From assembly GCF_900101845.1 (NCBI RefSeq), contig NZ_FNAM01000007.1:1-64000 (forward strand): a stretch of 64,000 nucleotides of DNA. Reading direction: 5' to 3'. Of this stretch, positions 1-9,235 are shown one piece after another. How positions within the stretch are numbered: the first letter of the stretch is position 1; each line of letters starts with the position of its first letter. The translations under genes were made by a program, and so were the position numbers. The notes beneath the pieces are model-generated. The model saw only the letters and a program-made list of their open reading frames with translations. It had not been told where the DNA came from and made no database searches. The DNA is from Sporomusa acidovorans (GTDB lineage Bacteria > Bacillota > Negativicutes > Sporomusales > Sporomusaceae).

Positions 1-355
1 ATACAATGGCAAAGCAACAGACTCAACAATTCAAAGAAGATGCCGTCCGTTATTATTACGACCATTCAGATCTTGGCGTTAAGGGTTGTGCATCAAATTT
101 AGGAATAGGATATAGCACATTAACAAAATGGCTTAAAATCGCCAGAGAAAATAACGGCGATGTTCCGACTCGCGGATCAGGCAATTATTCTAGCGATATT
201 GAAAAAGAAAATGCCCGCCTTAGAAGAGAACTTCGTGATGCAAAGGATGCTCTTGATGTACTAAAAAAAGCTATCAACATTCTGGGAAAATGACAGAAGC
301 TATTTATCTTGAAGTTAAACATAAAGCAGAAGATAAAAAAGAGAAACGCCGTGTC
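1..355 (+). mobile_element. IS3-family insertion sequence remnant
   Basis: The left window edge falls just upstream of a complete orfA. A second frame starts with ATG at 290, overlapping the orfA stop as ATGA, the usual orfA/orfB layout of IS3-family elements. This orfB runs only about 22 codons before the sequence turns into UvrA-like coding DNA on the other strand near 345-358. The catalytic DDE domain is therefore missing and the element cannot move by itself. No terminal inverted repeat is recognisable at the junction, so the right boundary is approximate. Confidence 0.75.
6..293 (+). CDS. IS3-family transposase OrfA (helix-turn-helix)
   Basis: The 95-residue protein has the standard OrfA build: a helix-turn-helix covering about residues 10-50 (QFKEDAVRYYYDHSDLG...GIGYSTLTKWLK) followed by a leucine-zipper-like coiled coil at about 62-92 (ENARLRRELRDAKDAL). 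In IS3 elements OrfA binds the terminal repeats and is joined to OrfB by programmed frameshifting to give the active transposase. Here orfB is cut off after about 22 codons, so OrfA is probably a non-functional leftover. Its length is normal for the family. Confidence 0.8.
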   Translation: MAKQQTQQFKEDAVRYYYDHSDLGVKGCASNLGIGYSTLTKWLKIARENNGDVPTRGSGNYSSDIEKENARLRRELRDAKDALDVLKKAINILGK

Positions 356-983
356 GGTGGTTTCCGCGATATTTTTTCCGGCAATACGGCAGGAGAGTAC
401 GGTATCACTCAAGCGCGCGCCCCCGCATTGCGGACAAGTTTGGGTAGTTGTCATAGGTTCTAGCAATTTTTTATGCCGTTTTCCCTCATCCGATTTGATG
501 ACACTACGATACATACGGACTATGAGTCCTTCATATTTAGCCGTTTTGGGCCAATTCGCGGGAGGGTTTTTCAGCCGGATCTGTGGTGAATAAAGAAACA
601 TGTTAAGCTCTTCAGGGGTGTAATCCTTGATTTTTTTGTTAAGGTCAAATAGTCCGCTGCAGGCGTATTCAATCCAGCGCCAGCCTCCCGGTTTAAACGC
701 AATGTAGTTGATTGCTCCTTCTTCATTTAACGATTTATTAAAGTCCACCAGCTTATGCACATCAAGGTCGGTTACCTCGCCCAACCCGTCGCAGCGAGGG
801 CATCTTCCCAGGGGATGGTTGAAGGAAAAAGTATATGGTATCAAGACATAAAGAGGATTTGCCAGATCCAGATACTCCTGTAAAAATTGTAATCTGCTTT
901 TTAGGAATGTGAAGCGAAACATTTTTCAGGTTGTTTTCTTGAGCTCCATAGACGTCGATGGTTCCACTGGTTGCTACTGGCAT
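355..983 (-). pseudogene. UvrA-like ATPase paralogue, internally deleted and truncated
   Basis: The N-terminus starts at ATG 983 behind GGAGGATT and reads into a clear UvrA Walker A region ([12 protein letters not shown]). At about 830-850 the reading frame changes and the homology jumps to the first zinc-binding region ([11 protein letters not shown]), and later CPQCGGARL. The intervening several hundred residues seen in UvrA proteins are absent, so this is an internal deletion with a frame change. The 3' part is cut by the IS3 remnant near 355, soon after RIAGKNIAE. The protein resembles stand-alone UvrA2/DrrC-like paralogues rather than the main excision-repair UvrA; that assignment rests on the N-terminus only. 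Confidence 0.75.
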
Positions 984-1099
984 CGGCAATAATCCTCCTT
1001 GAAAGATCGAATTTAGTTTTTTGTGTACTGGCAAGGCTTCTAAGCAATATGATGAGGCGGATGACTCAGTCCGAACTTTTGCTGACAAGAGCGCCTAAA

Positions 1100-1146
1100 A
1101 TACTAAAGGGGCCGTGCTGAAACTTTTATATTTCAGCACGGCCCCT
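1100..1146 (-). terminator. Strong intrinsic terminator, minus strand
   Basis: A 16-bp perfect inverted repeat (AGGGGCCGTGCTGAAA at 1107-1122 and its complement at 1131-1146) encloses an 8-nt loop. On the minus strand the stem is followed by TTTAGTATTTT. It would end transcripts coming from the alcohol dehydrogenase remnant at 1305-1552. Confidence 0.7.
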
Positions 1147-1304
1147 GACGCGTTATACCCTTTTCTCTATTTACATTAAAAAAGTTTTCAGGGGCTGTTT
1201 TCACTTTATCCATGGAATGGTTATTATTTTCATGGTGAGTCTGAACCCAGTTCCTCCAGAAATTCCGCAAATTTCATTGGTTGTAACATGGCAGCGGCTC
1301 CCTT

Positions 1305-1552
1305 TTATTTTCCGTAATACACGGTTTCAAACAGCCGTTTCATTTGTTCGACAGAATATCTCTGGGATTTGTGCTTGTGCAGGGATCCTGGACCGCAAAT
1401 TCTGATATTTCATCCAGATGAGCCTTAAATAGAATTTCTGGTACACCAAACTCTTTTAGCGTAGACGGTATTTCAACTTTGGCCCTCAAATTCTTCACCA
1501 TTGTAATTAATGAGTCTACCAGTTCGCCATTGGTTTTTCCCTGTAAACCCAA
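1305..1552 (-). pseudogene. Iron-containing alcohol dehydrogenase, C-terminal fragment with frameshift
   Basis: Only the last quarter of a group III (Fe-dependent) alcohol dehydrogenase is left. The frame carries the typical C-terminal signature (ISEFAVQDPCTSTNPRDI), then stops early at 1340. One base missing near 1355-1360 explains this: shifting the frame restores SVEQMKRLFETVYYGK and a stop at 1305-1307, the normal end of lactaldehyde/1,3-propanediol dehydrogenase-type enzymes. The N-terminal NAD-binding domain and the iron ligands are absent upstream of 1552. Confidence 0.75.
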
Positions 1553-1564
1553 CTATGGTAAGCG

Positions 1565-1945
1565 TTAATAAAGTATGGTATTGCCGTTCTCGCCTTCAGC
1601 CGTTTCTTCTGGACCACCCATTATGAGCGTCCAATTGCGTTTGTTGTGTAAAATGCGGTGTATCTCGATAACTTGTCCGTTCCAAATCCACAATGCGCTA
1701 TAGTTAGTGTGTACGGAAAACCGTAAGTATCCTTGCTCTGCAAGGAAGGGGTATGCCCTAGGCGGTAAACATATGTTGGGACTGTTGGCTAAAACATTGT
1801 TTATCCTAGCCCGTATATCTGCAACGAATTTCCGGGCGTTAACGGGACTATCTTTGGCAATATATAGAGCAGCGTCTCTTAAATCTCTTTGTGCCGTAGG
1901 TACGATTTTAACCTGAAACTTTCCGTTCGTTTTGCTCGTCGTCAT
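1565..1945 (-). CDS. Type II toxin, RelE/ParE family
   Basis: A 126-residue protein with the RelE/ParE fold signature: an N-terminal strand (FQVKIVPTAQRDLRDAALYI), two helices (ARKFVADIRARINNVLANSP), and the C-terminal strands with conserved Arg/His/Tyr positions (YLRFSVHTNYSALWIWNGQVIEIHRILHN quoted in part: LRFSVHTNYSALW, IHRILHNKRNW). RelE members cleave mRNA on the ribosome and ParE members poison gyrase; the sequence alone does not decide between them. The ATG overlaps the end of the antitoxin gene by 38 bp, the usual arrangement of a co-translated antitoxin-toxin pair. About 25 residues follow the last conserved motif, a slightly long tail. Confidence 0.85.
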   Translation of the reverse strand: MTTSKTNGKFQVKIVPTAQRDLRDAALYIAKDSPVNARKFVADIRARINNVLANSPNICLPPRAYPFLAEQGYLRFSVHTNYSALWIWNGQVIEIHRILHNKRNWTLIMGGPEETAEGENGNTILY

Positions 1946-2237
1946 CTTCCCGCTCCCTTAACTCGGCATCTAATTCGTCCAAGACATCATTGATATCTCG
2001 ACTTTCGCCTCGACGACTCTCTCCAGCCGACTGAATCAGAGATTTGTATAGTTCGTTCTCTTCTTTTAGTTTTTCTACTTGAGACATTAGGTCTTCGTAG
2101 TTTTCGTGACCAAGAACAACCAGCCTGCCAGTACCCTTTTTTGTTATATAAACAGGTAAATTTTCTACTAAGCAAAAATGCTCAATCTCGTCCATTTTTT
2201 TAGCCAAATCAGTCATTGGACGAATTATTGCTTTCAT
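1908..2237 (-). CDS. Antitoxin, Phd/YefM family
   Basis: The start is taken at ATG 2237 behind GAGGTGC; the frame is open further upstream but has no ribosome binding site there. The 109-residue product begins MKAIIRPMTDLAKKMDEIEH and contains the Phd/YefM DNA-binding pattern (VENLPVYITKKGTGRLVVLGHENYEDL in outline: helper strands, then GRLVVLGHENYEDL). The C-terminal third is highly acidic and probably unfolded until it binds the toxin (ELREREDDDEQNE). Such antitoxins neutralise the partner and repress their own operon. The downstream RelE/ParE gene overlaps it. Confidence 0.85.
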   Translation of the reverse strand: MKAIIRPMTDLAKKMDEIEHFCLVENLPVYITKKGTGRLVVLGHENYEDLMSQVEKLKEENELYKSLIQSAGESRRGESRDINDVLDELDAELREREDDDEQNERKVSG

Positions 2238-2386
2238 TTTATTTGCACCTCTTTGTATTAGAGTTCTATATTTATTATACCTGAAAAATGAAAAAATAAT
2301 CAAGAATAAATCAGGAAAAAATCAATTTTAAGATACTTTTAAGTAGTGCTCTTTGAGAGTGTAAAACAGAATAAGTACATTATTAT

Positions 2387-2497
2387 ATAGGGGTATCGCC
2401 AATAAAACGCGGATTTCGTACGCTAAGAAATGTTAAGTAAGAAAATCATTTATCACCTTGCCGTATCAAATCCGCATAATCTTGGTGCTACCCCTAT
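2387..2497. repeat. MITE-like element, 111 bp, imperfect terminal inverted repeats
   Basis: The ends are perfect 9-bp inverted repeats (ATAGGGGTA at 2387-2395, TACCCCTAT at 2489-2497). The match continues imperfectly inward for about 33 bp, including GCGGATTT near 2412 and its complement near 2469. No open reading frame lies inside. The size and structure fit a miniature inverted-repeat element or a REP-type hairpin. No other copy was found in this window, so the class is a guess. Confidence 0.5.
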
Positions 2498-2561
2498 TAA
2501 TTTTTTATCCTGAGACTTAGCTTCAGATGGGGTTAAAACCCCACCTGAAGGTTAGTCTGCT

Positions 2562-2894
2562 TTATTTTGAAATTACAATGCTGTCAGGCATTAACTGACT
2601 ACCCTCTAAAGGCACTTGTCTGAATATCTCGTCGTTGGAATTGTCATCTCTAACTCTCTTACTACTTAAAACTTTCCGGTAGTGTATGAAGGACCCCTTT
2701 ACGCCGCACTCTGGACAGTACGTATTTTCGCTTCGATGGCGATTAGCTTTCCAAGAAAACAAATTAAAGTGAAGACCACAGTTTTGACATATAAACCCGT
2801 TTACAAAAACGCCCTCACGCTCTTTTTCTTCAACTCCGACAGGCTTGCTTTCCAGAATAGGTACTAATTGGTTTTGTTGATTATCGTTTTCCAT
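2562..2894 (-). CDS. Hypothetical zinc-ribbon-like protein
   Basis: The start is placed at ATG 2894 behind GAGGAGG; 12 codons of open frame upstream lack such a site. The 110-residue product has two CxxC pairs (CQNCGLHF and YCPECGVKG) about 22 residues apart, compatible with one zinc ribbon in the middle of the protein. The N-terminal 35 residues and the C-terminal tail (RQVPLEGSQLMPDSIVISK) look unstructured. No family is recognised. It stands alone between a toxin-antitoxin pair and the TetR operon, in accessory-looking DNA. Confidence 0.65.
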   Translation of the reverse strand: MENDNQQNQLVPILESKPVGVEEKEREGVFVNGFICQNCGLHFNLFSWKANRHRSENTYCPECGVKGSFIHYRKVLSSKRVRDDNSNDEIFRQVPLEGSQLMPDSIVISK

Positions 2895-3204
2895 GCTTAA
2901 AAACCTCCTCGAAAGATAATTAAAATTCAATTAGCTTGAGTGGCTATAATACTATTATAAAACAACTTTCGGAAAATTTAACCATAGTAGCGGGTTGTTA
3001 CAAAATTCTTGATAGGGTTATCGCAAGGCATAATAATCTCCGAATTCAACGTATCAAAAGTAAAAGACAGTTGACAATTGAAGTAAGGATGGCTGGGGCT
3101 TTGAATATACGGATAAATTGCTTCTAAGACCGAACAAAAGGACAACGCGAGTCGTAGTATGGTTAGCAATCAACGCAACAGCCAGACTGGTGTAACAGCA
3201 GGAA
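2895..3204. other. Intergenic stretch without recognisable gene
   Basis: About 310 bp between the zinc-ribbon gene and the TetR promoter. Open frames of about 60-75 codons exist on both strands but lack ribosome binding sites, family resemblance and normal composition. I see no terminator or repeat here. Confidence 0.5.
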
Positions 3205-3247
3205 TTGACAGAGTAACTATTTTCCTCTAAAATAAATACCGTCGGTA
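3205..3247 (+). promoter_or_regulatory. Sigma-A promoter with overlapping TetR-type operator
   Basis: TTGACA (3205-3210) and TAAAAT (3228-3233) are separated by exactly 17 bp, a near-consensus vegetative promoter. Directly downstream, at the expected transcription start, lies the palindrome TACCGTCGGTA (3237-3247). TetR/AcrR regulators often bind such CCG-CGG palindromes, so the regulator encoded 18 bp downstream probably represses its own operon here. Promoter and palindrome are seen directly; binding is inferred. Confidence 0.7.
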
Positions 3248-3264
3248 GGTTTTTTGAAAGCGAG

Positions 3265-3870
3265 ATGTATTCAGTGACCAAGAAGGCTCCTAAAGAACAA
3301 CGGATGGAAGAAATTATTGAAGCCGCGGTAAATGAATTTGTAGTAAAGGGATATGAAGGGACTTCGATGCAGTCGATTGCCGAGCGGGCCGGCCTGACGA
3401 AAGGCGGGCTGTATTATCATTTTGGCAGTAAGGATGAGATACTGCTTGCCGCTAATGGAAGATATTTTGAACCTATCTTGGAGATGATCCAAACAGCGGA
3501 GGCAAAGAACTGTCCGGTGGAGGGACTGCGTTATTTTATTTATGCGTATCTACAGCATTGGTCAAGGCATTCGCGCGAAATGATATTTACCTTGTTGTCT
3601 TTGTCGAAAATTCTTGTTTGTGCGGCTATGTGGCCGTTGATTAATAATTATAGTGAAGAAATGATTTCTTTTTATGAGCGCTTGTTGGTCGGCGGAATAA
3701 GGGCGGGAAAGTTTCGCAGCCACAATGCTCACAGCCAGGCAACCGCCTTATTTGCAGCCCTGGACGGAGTTACGCCGTATTTAATCACAAGTCAAACCTT
3801 AACTCCTGAAAGTTTGGCCAGGCAATTTGAAGCCACATTTATCGATGTGTTGTTGGATATCCCGCAGTAA
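3265..3870 (+). CDS. TetR/AcrR family transcriptional regulator
   Basis: A 201-residue protein of normal TetR length. Residues about 10-58 form the TetR DNA-binding domain (EEIIEAAVNEF, then YEGTSMQSIAERAG and LYYHFGSKDEIL, the recognition helix region). The remaining C-terminal two thirds is helical and would bind a ligand. It is the first gene of a run with an ABC ATPase, an FtsX-type permease and an HlyD-type adaptor, so it probably responds to a toxic compound or envelope stress and controls export. The start ATG has only a weak upstream GCGAG; a second in-frame ATG 13 codons later would cut into the domain and is less likely. Confidence 0.85.
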   Translation: MYSVTKKAPKEQRMEEIIEAAVNEFVVKGYEGTSMQSIAERAGLTKGGLYYHFGSKDEILLAANGRYFEPILEMIQTAEAKNCPVEGLRYFIYAYLQHWSRHSREMIFTLLSLSKILVCAAMWPLINNYSEEMISFYERLLVGGIRAGKFRSHNAHSQATALFAALDGVTPYLITSQTLTPESLARQFEATFIDVLLDIPQ

Positions 3871-3884
3871 AGAATATGGCAGGC

Positions 3885-3923
3885 GCAGGCGGCTGGTGTA
3901 TTGTTGCCTGCAAAAATCTTTAG
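3885..3923 (+). repeat. Diverged copy of the GGTGGTGT/CAGGC hairpin element
   Basis: GCAGGCGGCTGGTGTATTG followed by TTGCCTGCAAAAATCTTTAG resembles the two ends of the element at 39857-39945 with its middle removed. It lies directly after the TetR stop codon. The relation is by eye. Confidence 0.4.
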
Positions 3924-3967
3924 CCAATAAAACATTGTAAACAGAGTAAGGTAATTGGGGAGGAAAT

Positions 3968-4729
3968 ATGCTGGGGAAATGGTTATCCGCATTCGTAAGC
4001 AGCGATTTGCCGCAACCCCGCCAGGCGGCTGCAGCGGTTGAACTGGTTGATGTTCGTAAGAGTTATGTGACGGAGGCCGGACAGTTTGAGGCGTTAAAAG
4101 GCATACGTCTGCAGGTGGATGCCGGCGAATTTGTTGCCGTTGTCGGCAAATCGGGCAGTGGCAAATCAACGCTGATTAATATGATTACAGGCATAGACCG
4201 GCCGACTGGCGGTGAGGTATGGGTGGCTGGCACGCCGGTTCATACCCTGACCGAAAATCAAATTGCGATTTGGCGGGGCCGCACGGTAGGTGTTGTTTTT
4301 CAGTTTTTTCAGCTATTGCCCACACTGACGGTTTTGGAAAATGTCATGCTGCCCATGGATTTTTGTGATATGTATGACAAAACGGCAAGACCCAAACGGG
4401 CGCGTACGCTGTTGGATTTGGTAGGAGTCGGGGAACAGGCGCATAAGCTGCCGGCCAATTTGTCTGGCGGACAGCAGCAGCGGGTGGCGATTGCCCGCTC
4501 TTTGGCTAATGATCCGCCGCTTTTGGTCGCGGATGAGCCGACAGGCAATCTTGACAGCCGTACAGCGGCCAGTGTCTTAGAATTTTTTAAAGAGTTGGCG
4601 GCCAAGGGAAAGACCATTGTTATGGTAACTCATGACAATGATTTAGCCAGCCGGAGCGGCAGGATCGTAACCGTCTATGACGGGCAGGTGCTGACAGCCG
4701 AAAGGTCGGAGCGTGGGCGCCATGTTTGA
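3968..4729 (+). CDS. ABC transporter ATP-binding protein (MacB/LolD type)
   Basis: The 253-residue ATPase has a Walker A (GKSGSGKST, residues 60-68), Q-loop, an LSGGQQQR signature and a Walker B ([13 protein letters not shown]). The LSGGQQQR plus DEPTGNLD pattern is characteristic of the MacB/LolD/FtsE group, which powers mechanotransmission by FtsX-type permeases. A strong ribosome binding site (GGGGAGGA) precedes ATG 3968. The gene overlaps the permease gene by a few bases, and the permease and HlyD adaptor that follow complete a tripartite-type efflux pump. The N-terminal 22 residues are an extension with no assigned role. Confidence 0.9.
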   Translation: MLGKWLSAFVSSDLPQPRQAAAAVELVDVRKSYVTEAGQFEALKGIRLQVDAGEFVAVVGKSGSGKSTLINMITGIDRPTGGEVWVAGTPVHTLTENQIAIWRGRTVGVVFQFFQLLPTLTVLENVMLPMDFCDMYDKTARPKRARTLLDLVGVGEQAHKLPANLSGGQQQRVAIARSLANDPPLLVADEPTGNLDSRTAASVLEFFKELAAKGKTIVMVTHDNDLASRSGRIVTVYDGQVLTAERSERGRHV

Positions 4730-7154
4730 TTATCCGTTTATTTCGCCGCGCTGGCGCAAGGTCTTGGCCGATTTATGGGGAAATAAGCTGAGAACATTGC
4801 TGGTGGTAATGTCCATTGCAGTCGGGGTGTTTGCCGTAGGCATGGTGTATAGCTCCTATCTCATGTTTGCCAGGGATTTGGACATAAGCTGGCGATCAGC
4901 GGCGCCGGCCAGTGCCAGTCTCTACGCTGATCCGTTTGACCAGGAACTGGTGGACAGTGTGCGCAGTCTGCGCGGGGTGAAGGAAGCCGAGGGCAGGCGC
5001 AATGTTGATTTGCGGGTGCGAACGGCAAGCGGCGAATGGCGGCAAATGTATTTGACAGCTATTCCGGACTATAGCAAGCAAAAGGTAAATATTATAAAAA
5101 GCCAGAGTGGTGCCTGGCCGCCCGGCGACGGCGACGTATTGCTGGAACGATCTTCAATTTCCGAGCTTGGTTTGCAGCAAGGGGAGAGTATTGAGGTCGA
5201 AACCGCCGACGGACATAAACGCCGGTTGAAGATTACCGGCGTGGTCTATGATCCCAGCCAGATTCCCAGCTTTTTTAGCGGCCGGTGTTATGGTTATATC
5301 AATATGGACACGCTGGCAAAGGTGGATGAGGAACGCAAGCTTGACCAGGTGAATTTTGTCGTGGAACCGTGGGTGTTAAAGGGTAAGGAAACGGCGCCGA
5401 TTGAGGCAGTCGGCCGACGGGCGTGGAGTAAGCTGGAAGAGGGCGACACCACCGTCTTTTGGCTGCAGGCCAATAAACCGGGAGAACATCAGCTGCAGAG
5501 CCTTATTGATGCGCTTGTCATGCTGCTTACGGTACTCGGCGTGTTGTCATTATTGTTAGGAACTTTTTTGCTGGTCAACACGGTGTCGGCGATTCTTACC
5601 CAGCAAGTTCGCCAAATAGGAATTATGAAGGCTATTGGTGCCCGGCGCGGCCAGATACTGCGGCTGTATCTATGCCTGGTGGGATTCTATGGTGTTTTGG
5701 CCTTGCTGATCGCCGCTCCGTTGGGGGCGCTGGCGGCCAGTGCCGTTACCGGTTTTATCGCCCAGGTATTTAACTTTAATTCCGGCGGTGTGGAATTATC
5801 GCCTAGGGTGCTTTTGCTGGAAGTAACGGCGGCTATTGTTGTGCCGCTCTTTGCCGCCATTTTGCCAATATGGAGCGGGACCGGGGTCACTGTCCGGGAA
5901 GCCGTCAGTGATTACGGGATTGGCAATTTGACAGGCAAAAGCCGTCTGGATAAATGGATAGAGCGGATTGTAGAAAGGATCAAGTTTTTGTCCCGGCCTG
6001 TCCTGCTGTCGTTACGCAACACGTTTCGCCGGAAAGGGCGGCTGGTGTTGACTTTACTGACACTGACAGTCGCGGGAACGGTGTTTATGGCTGTATTCTC
6101 CGTTCGGGCGTCTTTATATTCCACACTTGATGATGCGCTTGATTATTTCCATTATGATATTGCTGTTGGTTTTACGCAAAACTACCGCTCTGCCCGGATT
6201 GACCACGAAATTCTTAGGGTCCCCGGTGTTAAGGCGGCAGAGTCTTGGGGTTTTACGTCCGGACGGGTGCTGAAAGATGAACGCAAGGAATCTGAGGATG
6301 AAGCCAGTAAAAATGTGTTTATTCTCGCGCCGCCGGTAACTACCAGGATGATTCAACCCAAAATCATCAAAGGACGCTGGCTGCTCTCAGAAGACGAAAG
6401 TGCTCTGGTGGTCAATACCGAGACGCTGAAGGATAATCCGCAGCTAAAGGTGGGCAATCAGGCAGTTTTAAAAATAGGCCACCGCCGGCTCAAGCTTACG
6501 GTTGTAGGAATTGCCAAAAGCACCCTGACCGGGCCGATTGTCTATGCGCCTTATCCCTGGTTTACCGCTGCCGTGCAGGAGGCAGGCGGAGCCAGGTCTG
6601 TTCAGATTGTCGCCCAGTCGGACGATCCCCGGGAGCAAACCGAATTGGCCAGGAAAATTGAAGAGCATGTAAAGAAAAATAATTTGCGGGTGCAGAATGT
6701 GGATATTACCTGGGAACAAAAGCAGCGGATCCGGTCACAGTTTGATATTTTGATCGTGTTTTTACTGATTATGGCGGTCCTGCTGGCTTTTGTCGGTGCT
6801 TTAGGACTTATGGGGACGATGGGAATCAATGTATTGGAACGTACCCGTGAGATTGGAATTATGCGCGCTATTGGGGCTTCCAGTCTGGCAATTGCCAAAA
6901 TTTTCGTTGTTGAGGCCTTGTGCATCGGCGTGTTGAGTTGGCTGTTAGGGGTCATGCTGGCACTGCCAATAGCGGCACTGCTGAGTTATCAGGTCGGGAT
7001 GATGTTTTTGGAGAGTCCACTGGCATTTTCGTTTAGTTTTCTGGGGGTAGCGATTTGGCTGGTATTGTCGGCCTTACTGTCGGTAGCCGCCAGTTTGCTG
7101 CCGGCTAGAAATGCCGCCAAGCTGAGTGTGCGTGAGGTGCTTGGCTATGAATAA
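4722..7154 (+). CDS. ABC transporter permease, two FtsX domains
   Basis: The 810-residue membrane protein has an N-terminal transmembrane helix (about 20-45), a large extracytoplasmic MacB-PCD-like domain, then a first three-helix FtsX block (around 265-400), a second TM helix near 440, a second periplasmic domain and a final FtsX block (around 675-805). Both blocks carry the FtsX-type turn ([10 protein letters not shown] and [10 protein letters not shown]). This duplicated layout matches LolC/E-like or AcrX permeases of about 800 residues. ATG 4722 overlaps the stop of the ATPase gene; GTG 4713 in the same frame is the alternative start. It works with the ATPase upstream and the HlyD adaptor downstream. 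Confidence 0.88.
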   Translation: MFDYPFISPRWRKVLADLWGNKLRTLLVVMSIAVGVFAVGMVYSSYLMFARDLDISWRSAAPASASLYADPFDQELVDSVRSLRGVKEAEGRRNVDLRVRTASGEWRQMYLTAIPDYSKQKVNIIKSQSGAWPPGDGDVLLERSSISELGLQQGESIEVETADGHKRRLKITGVVYDPSQIPSFFSGRCYGYINMDTLAKVDEERKLDQVNFVVEPWVLKGKETAPIEAVGRRAWSKLEEGDTTVFWLQANKPGEHQLQSLIDALVMLLTVLGVLSLLLGTFLLVNTVSAILTQQVRQIGIMKAIGARRGQILRLYLCLVGFYGVLALLIAAPLGALAASAVTGFIAQVFNFNSGGVELSPRVLLLEVTAAIVVPLFAAILPIWSGTGVTVREAVSDYGIGNLTGKSRLDKWIERIVERIKFLSRPVLLSLRNTFRRKGRLVLTLLTLTVAGTVFMAVFSVRASLYSTLDDALDYFHYDIAVGFTQNYRSARIDHEILRVPGVKAAESWGFTSGRVLKDERKESEDEASKNVFILAPPVTTRMIQPKIIKGRWLLSEDESALVVNTETLKDNPQLKVGNQAVLKIGHRRLKLTVVGIAKSTLTGPIVYAPYPWFTAAVQEAGGARSVQIVAQSDDPREQTELARKIEEHVKKNNLRVQNVDITWEQKQRIRSQFDILIVFLLIMAVLLAFVGALGLMGTMGINVLERTREIGIMRAIGASSLAIAKIFVVEALCIGVLSWLLGVMLALPIAALLSYQVGMMFLESPLAFSFSFLGVAIWLVLSALLSVAASLLPARNAAKLSVREVLGYE

Positions 7155-7176
7155 GAGGGAGAACGGAGAGAGCATA

Positions 7177-8094
7177 ATGAAATTAGGCTGGTTAAGGGTA
7201 ATGGGGCTATGGTTTAAACGTCACTGGTTTTTAACACTGATTATTGCTGGTCTCTTATGTGCCGGCGGTTGGTGGTTCACCACCGGACGGCAGGGAGAGA
7301 AAAAGGATATTCCACCGGTTAAGGCCGATAACCGGGTGTTGTCGGAAGGCATTGTTTTTCCGGTACACTATGCCCAGATGGTTATGCCCGTAGAAGGCAC
7401 AATTGGTGAAATACTGGTGCAGGAGGGGGATTCCGTACAGGCCGGCCAGTCGATTATCCGGCTGGTGCGTCAGGATTATCAGGCAAGAGTCGGCAGTACC
7501 AAGGCAGATATCAGCCGCGCAGCCGCCGCGGTGGAACAGGCGAGAGTCAATCTGGCTGACGCCGAACGCGAATTGGAACGGCAACAACGTTTGGTAGCGG
7601 TCGGCGCAACTTCCAAGCAACAATGCGATCAGGCGAGAACTGCGGTAGAACGAAACCGTGCCGCGTTAGCCCAGACGCAGGCCGAACTGGAAACACAACA
7701 AGCGCGGTTGGTAGAGGCAGAAGGGCTGCTGGACAAAACGGAACTTAAAGCGGCGATCAGCGGCACGGTTGCCTTTCTGGATATAAAAGTGGGAGAGCAT
7801 GCGGCTGCCGGTACGGTGTTGGTAAGAATCGCCGACGAAAGTGCCTGGGAGATCCGCAGTGACGATTTGACCGAACTCACGATTGCCAAGGTGAAAAAAG
7901 GAGATCCGGCAGCTCTGACTTTTGACGGCATACCCGACTTGGAGATACCCGGGCGGGTAAAGGCTATCAGAGCTTATGGCGAGAAGAAACGAGGGGATAT
8001 TACCTATACCGTGACAGTCGTGCCGGAACGCTGGGACGAACGGCTGCGCTGGAATATGACGGCGCAGTTGGCGATTACGCCTTCCGGGATATAG
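7177..8094 (+). CDS. HlyD-family efflux adaptor (membrane fusion protein)
   Basis: From ATG 7177 (behind GGAGAG) the product is 305 residues; ATG 7147, which overlaps the permease stop, is a possible longer start. A single TM anchor lies near residues 8-28. Next come one half of a lipoyl-like barrel (VEGTIGEILVQEGDSVQAG), an Ala/Glu/Arg-rich helical hairpin (about 95-175, AAAVEQARVNLADAERELE) and the second lipoyl half plus beta-barrel (AAISGTVAFLDIKVGEHA). It bridges inner-membrane ABC permeases to the outer envelope. No outer-membrane TolC-like gene follows in this operon. Confidence 0.88.
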   Translation: MKLGWLRVMGLWFKRHWFLTLIIAGLLCAGGWWFTTGRQGEKKDIPPVKADNRVLSEGIVFPVHYAQMVMPVEGTIGEILVQEGDSVQAGQSIIRLVRQDYQARVGSTKADISRAAAAVEQARVNLADAERELERQQRLVAVGATSKQQCDQARTAVERNRAALAQTQAELETQQARLVEAEGLLDKTELKAAISGTVAFLDIKVGEHAAAGTVLVRIADESAWEIRSDDLTELTIAKVKKGDPAALTFDGIPDLEIPGRVKAIRAYGEKKRGDITYTVTVVPERWDERLRWNMTAQLAITPSGI

Positions 8095-8430
8095 CTGAGA
8101 GTGGCAGGTATAAGGCCATTGACCTATCCTGTCGGCGTGTCAAGTTATGAATAAGAATTTAATTGGGCAGTGAACGGCCCGTTTCGCTAAAGACTTACCG
8201 TTGTGGCAGTCTAGACGGTATTAAAAATTTTTTTCGAAATTACCGACATTTCTCTGAATTTATGATAAAATTAGCAAGGTAAAATCACTATATATAATCC
8301 AATAAAGAGTTTTTTCTACCGGGGGGTTAGTAACGTTCGAACGCTGCACTGGATTTATGCTGCTATTATCGCTCTGCCTATAACTCTCTATTTGGATATT
8401 GTATAGAGTATGCATAAGAAAGGAAGCGTA
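8095..8430. other. Intergenic region with probable promoter for the TRIC gene
   Basis: No gene is visible. TTAGCA (8271-8276) and TATAAT (8293-8298) are spaced by 16 bp and could form the promoter for the downstream gene. A 10-bp palindrome CGTTCGAACG lies at 8334-8343 in the would-be leader; its role is unknown. Confidence 0.4.
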
Positions 8431-9078
8431 ATGACAGCCTGGAGTTTGTTTGAAATAATGGGAATCGTTGCTTTTGCCATTTCCGGCGCCCTGACCGGTA
8501 TTCAAAAGCGATTGGATGTATTTGGCGTGTTGGTATTGGCGGTAACAACAGCCATTGGCGGCGGGGTGCTCAGGGACGTGATTATCGGCAACACACCGCC
8601 GTTAACTTTTCGGGACCCTACTTTTTTTATGATTAGTGCTTTGGCTACTGTTATTGTTTTTTTTACTTACCGCTGGCTGGACCGGTTCAAAAATACCATT
8701 CAAATTTTTGATGCCATTGGCTTAGGCGCTTTTACGGCTACCAGTGCCAAGCTTGCCACTCAGCATAATCTGGACTCATTGCTTATTGTTACTACCGTTG
8801 CGGTTATTACGGGTATTGGCGGCAGTGTCATGCGGGATGTATTTGTCAAAGAAATTCCTTATGTGTTTCGGCAGGAGGTTTATGCCATAACCACTATTGT
8901 GGGGGCCATGGCGTTTTATTATACCCAGCCGTACTTTACCGGTAATTTTCCTTTGTATCTTTGTTTTTGCATTACAACAGGCTTGCGGCTGTGTTGTATT
9001 AAATATGGCTGGAACTTTCCTATTCTTGACATGGAAGGCAAGAAGGGCATATCAGGCAATCGTAATGCAGGCAATTAA
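8431..9078 (+). CDS. TRIC-family (UPF0126) membrane protein
   Basis: ATG 8431 is preceded by AAGGAAG, which makes it a better start than ATG 8410. The 215-residue product is a six- to seven-helix membrane protein with the duplicated UPF0126/TRIC repeat: each half has a glycine-rich helix ending in an arginine-aspartate pair (AIGGGVLRDVIIG and GIGGSVMRDVFVK). Members form trimeric cation channels; some bacterial relatives have been linked to glycine uptake. The last 20 residues are hydrophilic. It lies upstream of rnj, but a separate promoter precedes rnj. Confidence 0.85.
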   Translation: MTAWSLFEIMGIVAFAISGALTGIQKRLDVFGVLVLAVTTAIGGGVLRDVIIGNTPPLTFRDPTFFMISALATVIVFFTYRWLDRFKNTIQIFDAIGLGAFTATSAKLATQHNLDSLLIVTTVAVITGIGGSVMRDVFVKEIPYVFRQEVYAITTIVGAMAFYYTQPYFTGNFPLYLCFCITTGLRLCCIKYGWNFPILDMEGKKGISGNRNAGN

Positions 9079-9117
9079 ATTTTAGGGGAAAGTTCTTCCT
9101 AACAGGTTGCCGTAAAT

Positions 9118-9146
9118 TTGCAAATCACTGCCCAGTTGTATATAAT
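9118..9146 (+). promoter_or_regulatory. Sigma-A promoter upstream of rnj
   Basis: TTGCAA (9118-9123) and a perfect TATAAT (9141-9146) are separated by 17 bp. The rnj start codon lies about 90 bp downstream, leaving a leader of roughly 80 nt. Confidence 0.6.
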
Positions 9147-9235
9147 TAAACCACTAGTTCGTGGTCGGAGTTACGTTTAATAGTTTTGAGCGGATAAGAA
9201 CAACAATTAGTAAATATAGTTATTTGGAGGTTCTA

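Noticed and set aside
3054..3281. 75-codon minus-strand frame upstream of the TetR gene
   Set aside because: It crosses the TetR promoter and operator, lacks a ribosome binding site and shows no domain.
8334..8343. Palindrome CGTTCGAACG upstream of the TRIC gene as an operator
   Set aside because: Only 10 bp, no second copy and no regulator gene next to it; chance occurrence cannot be excluded.
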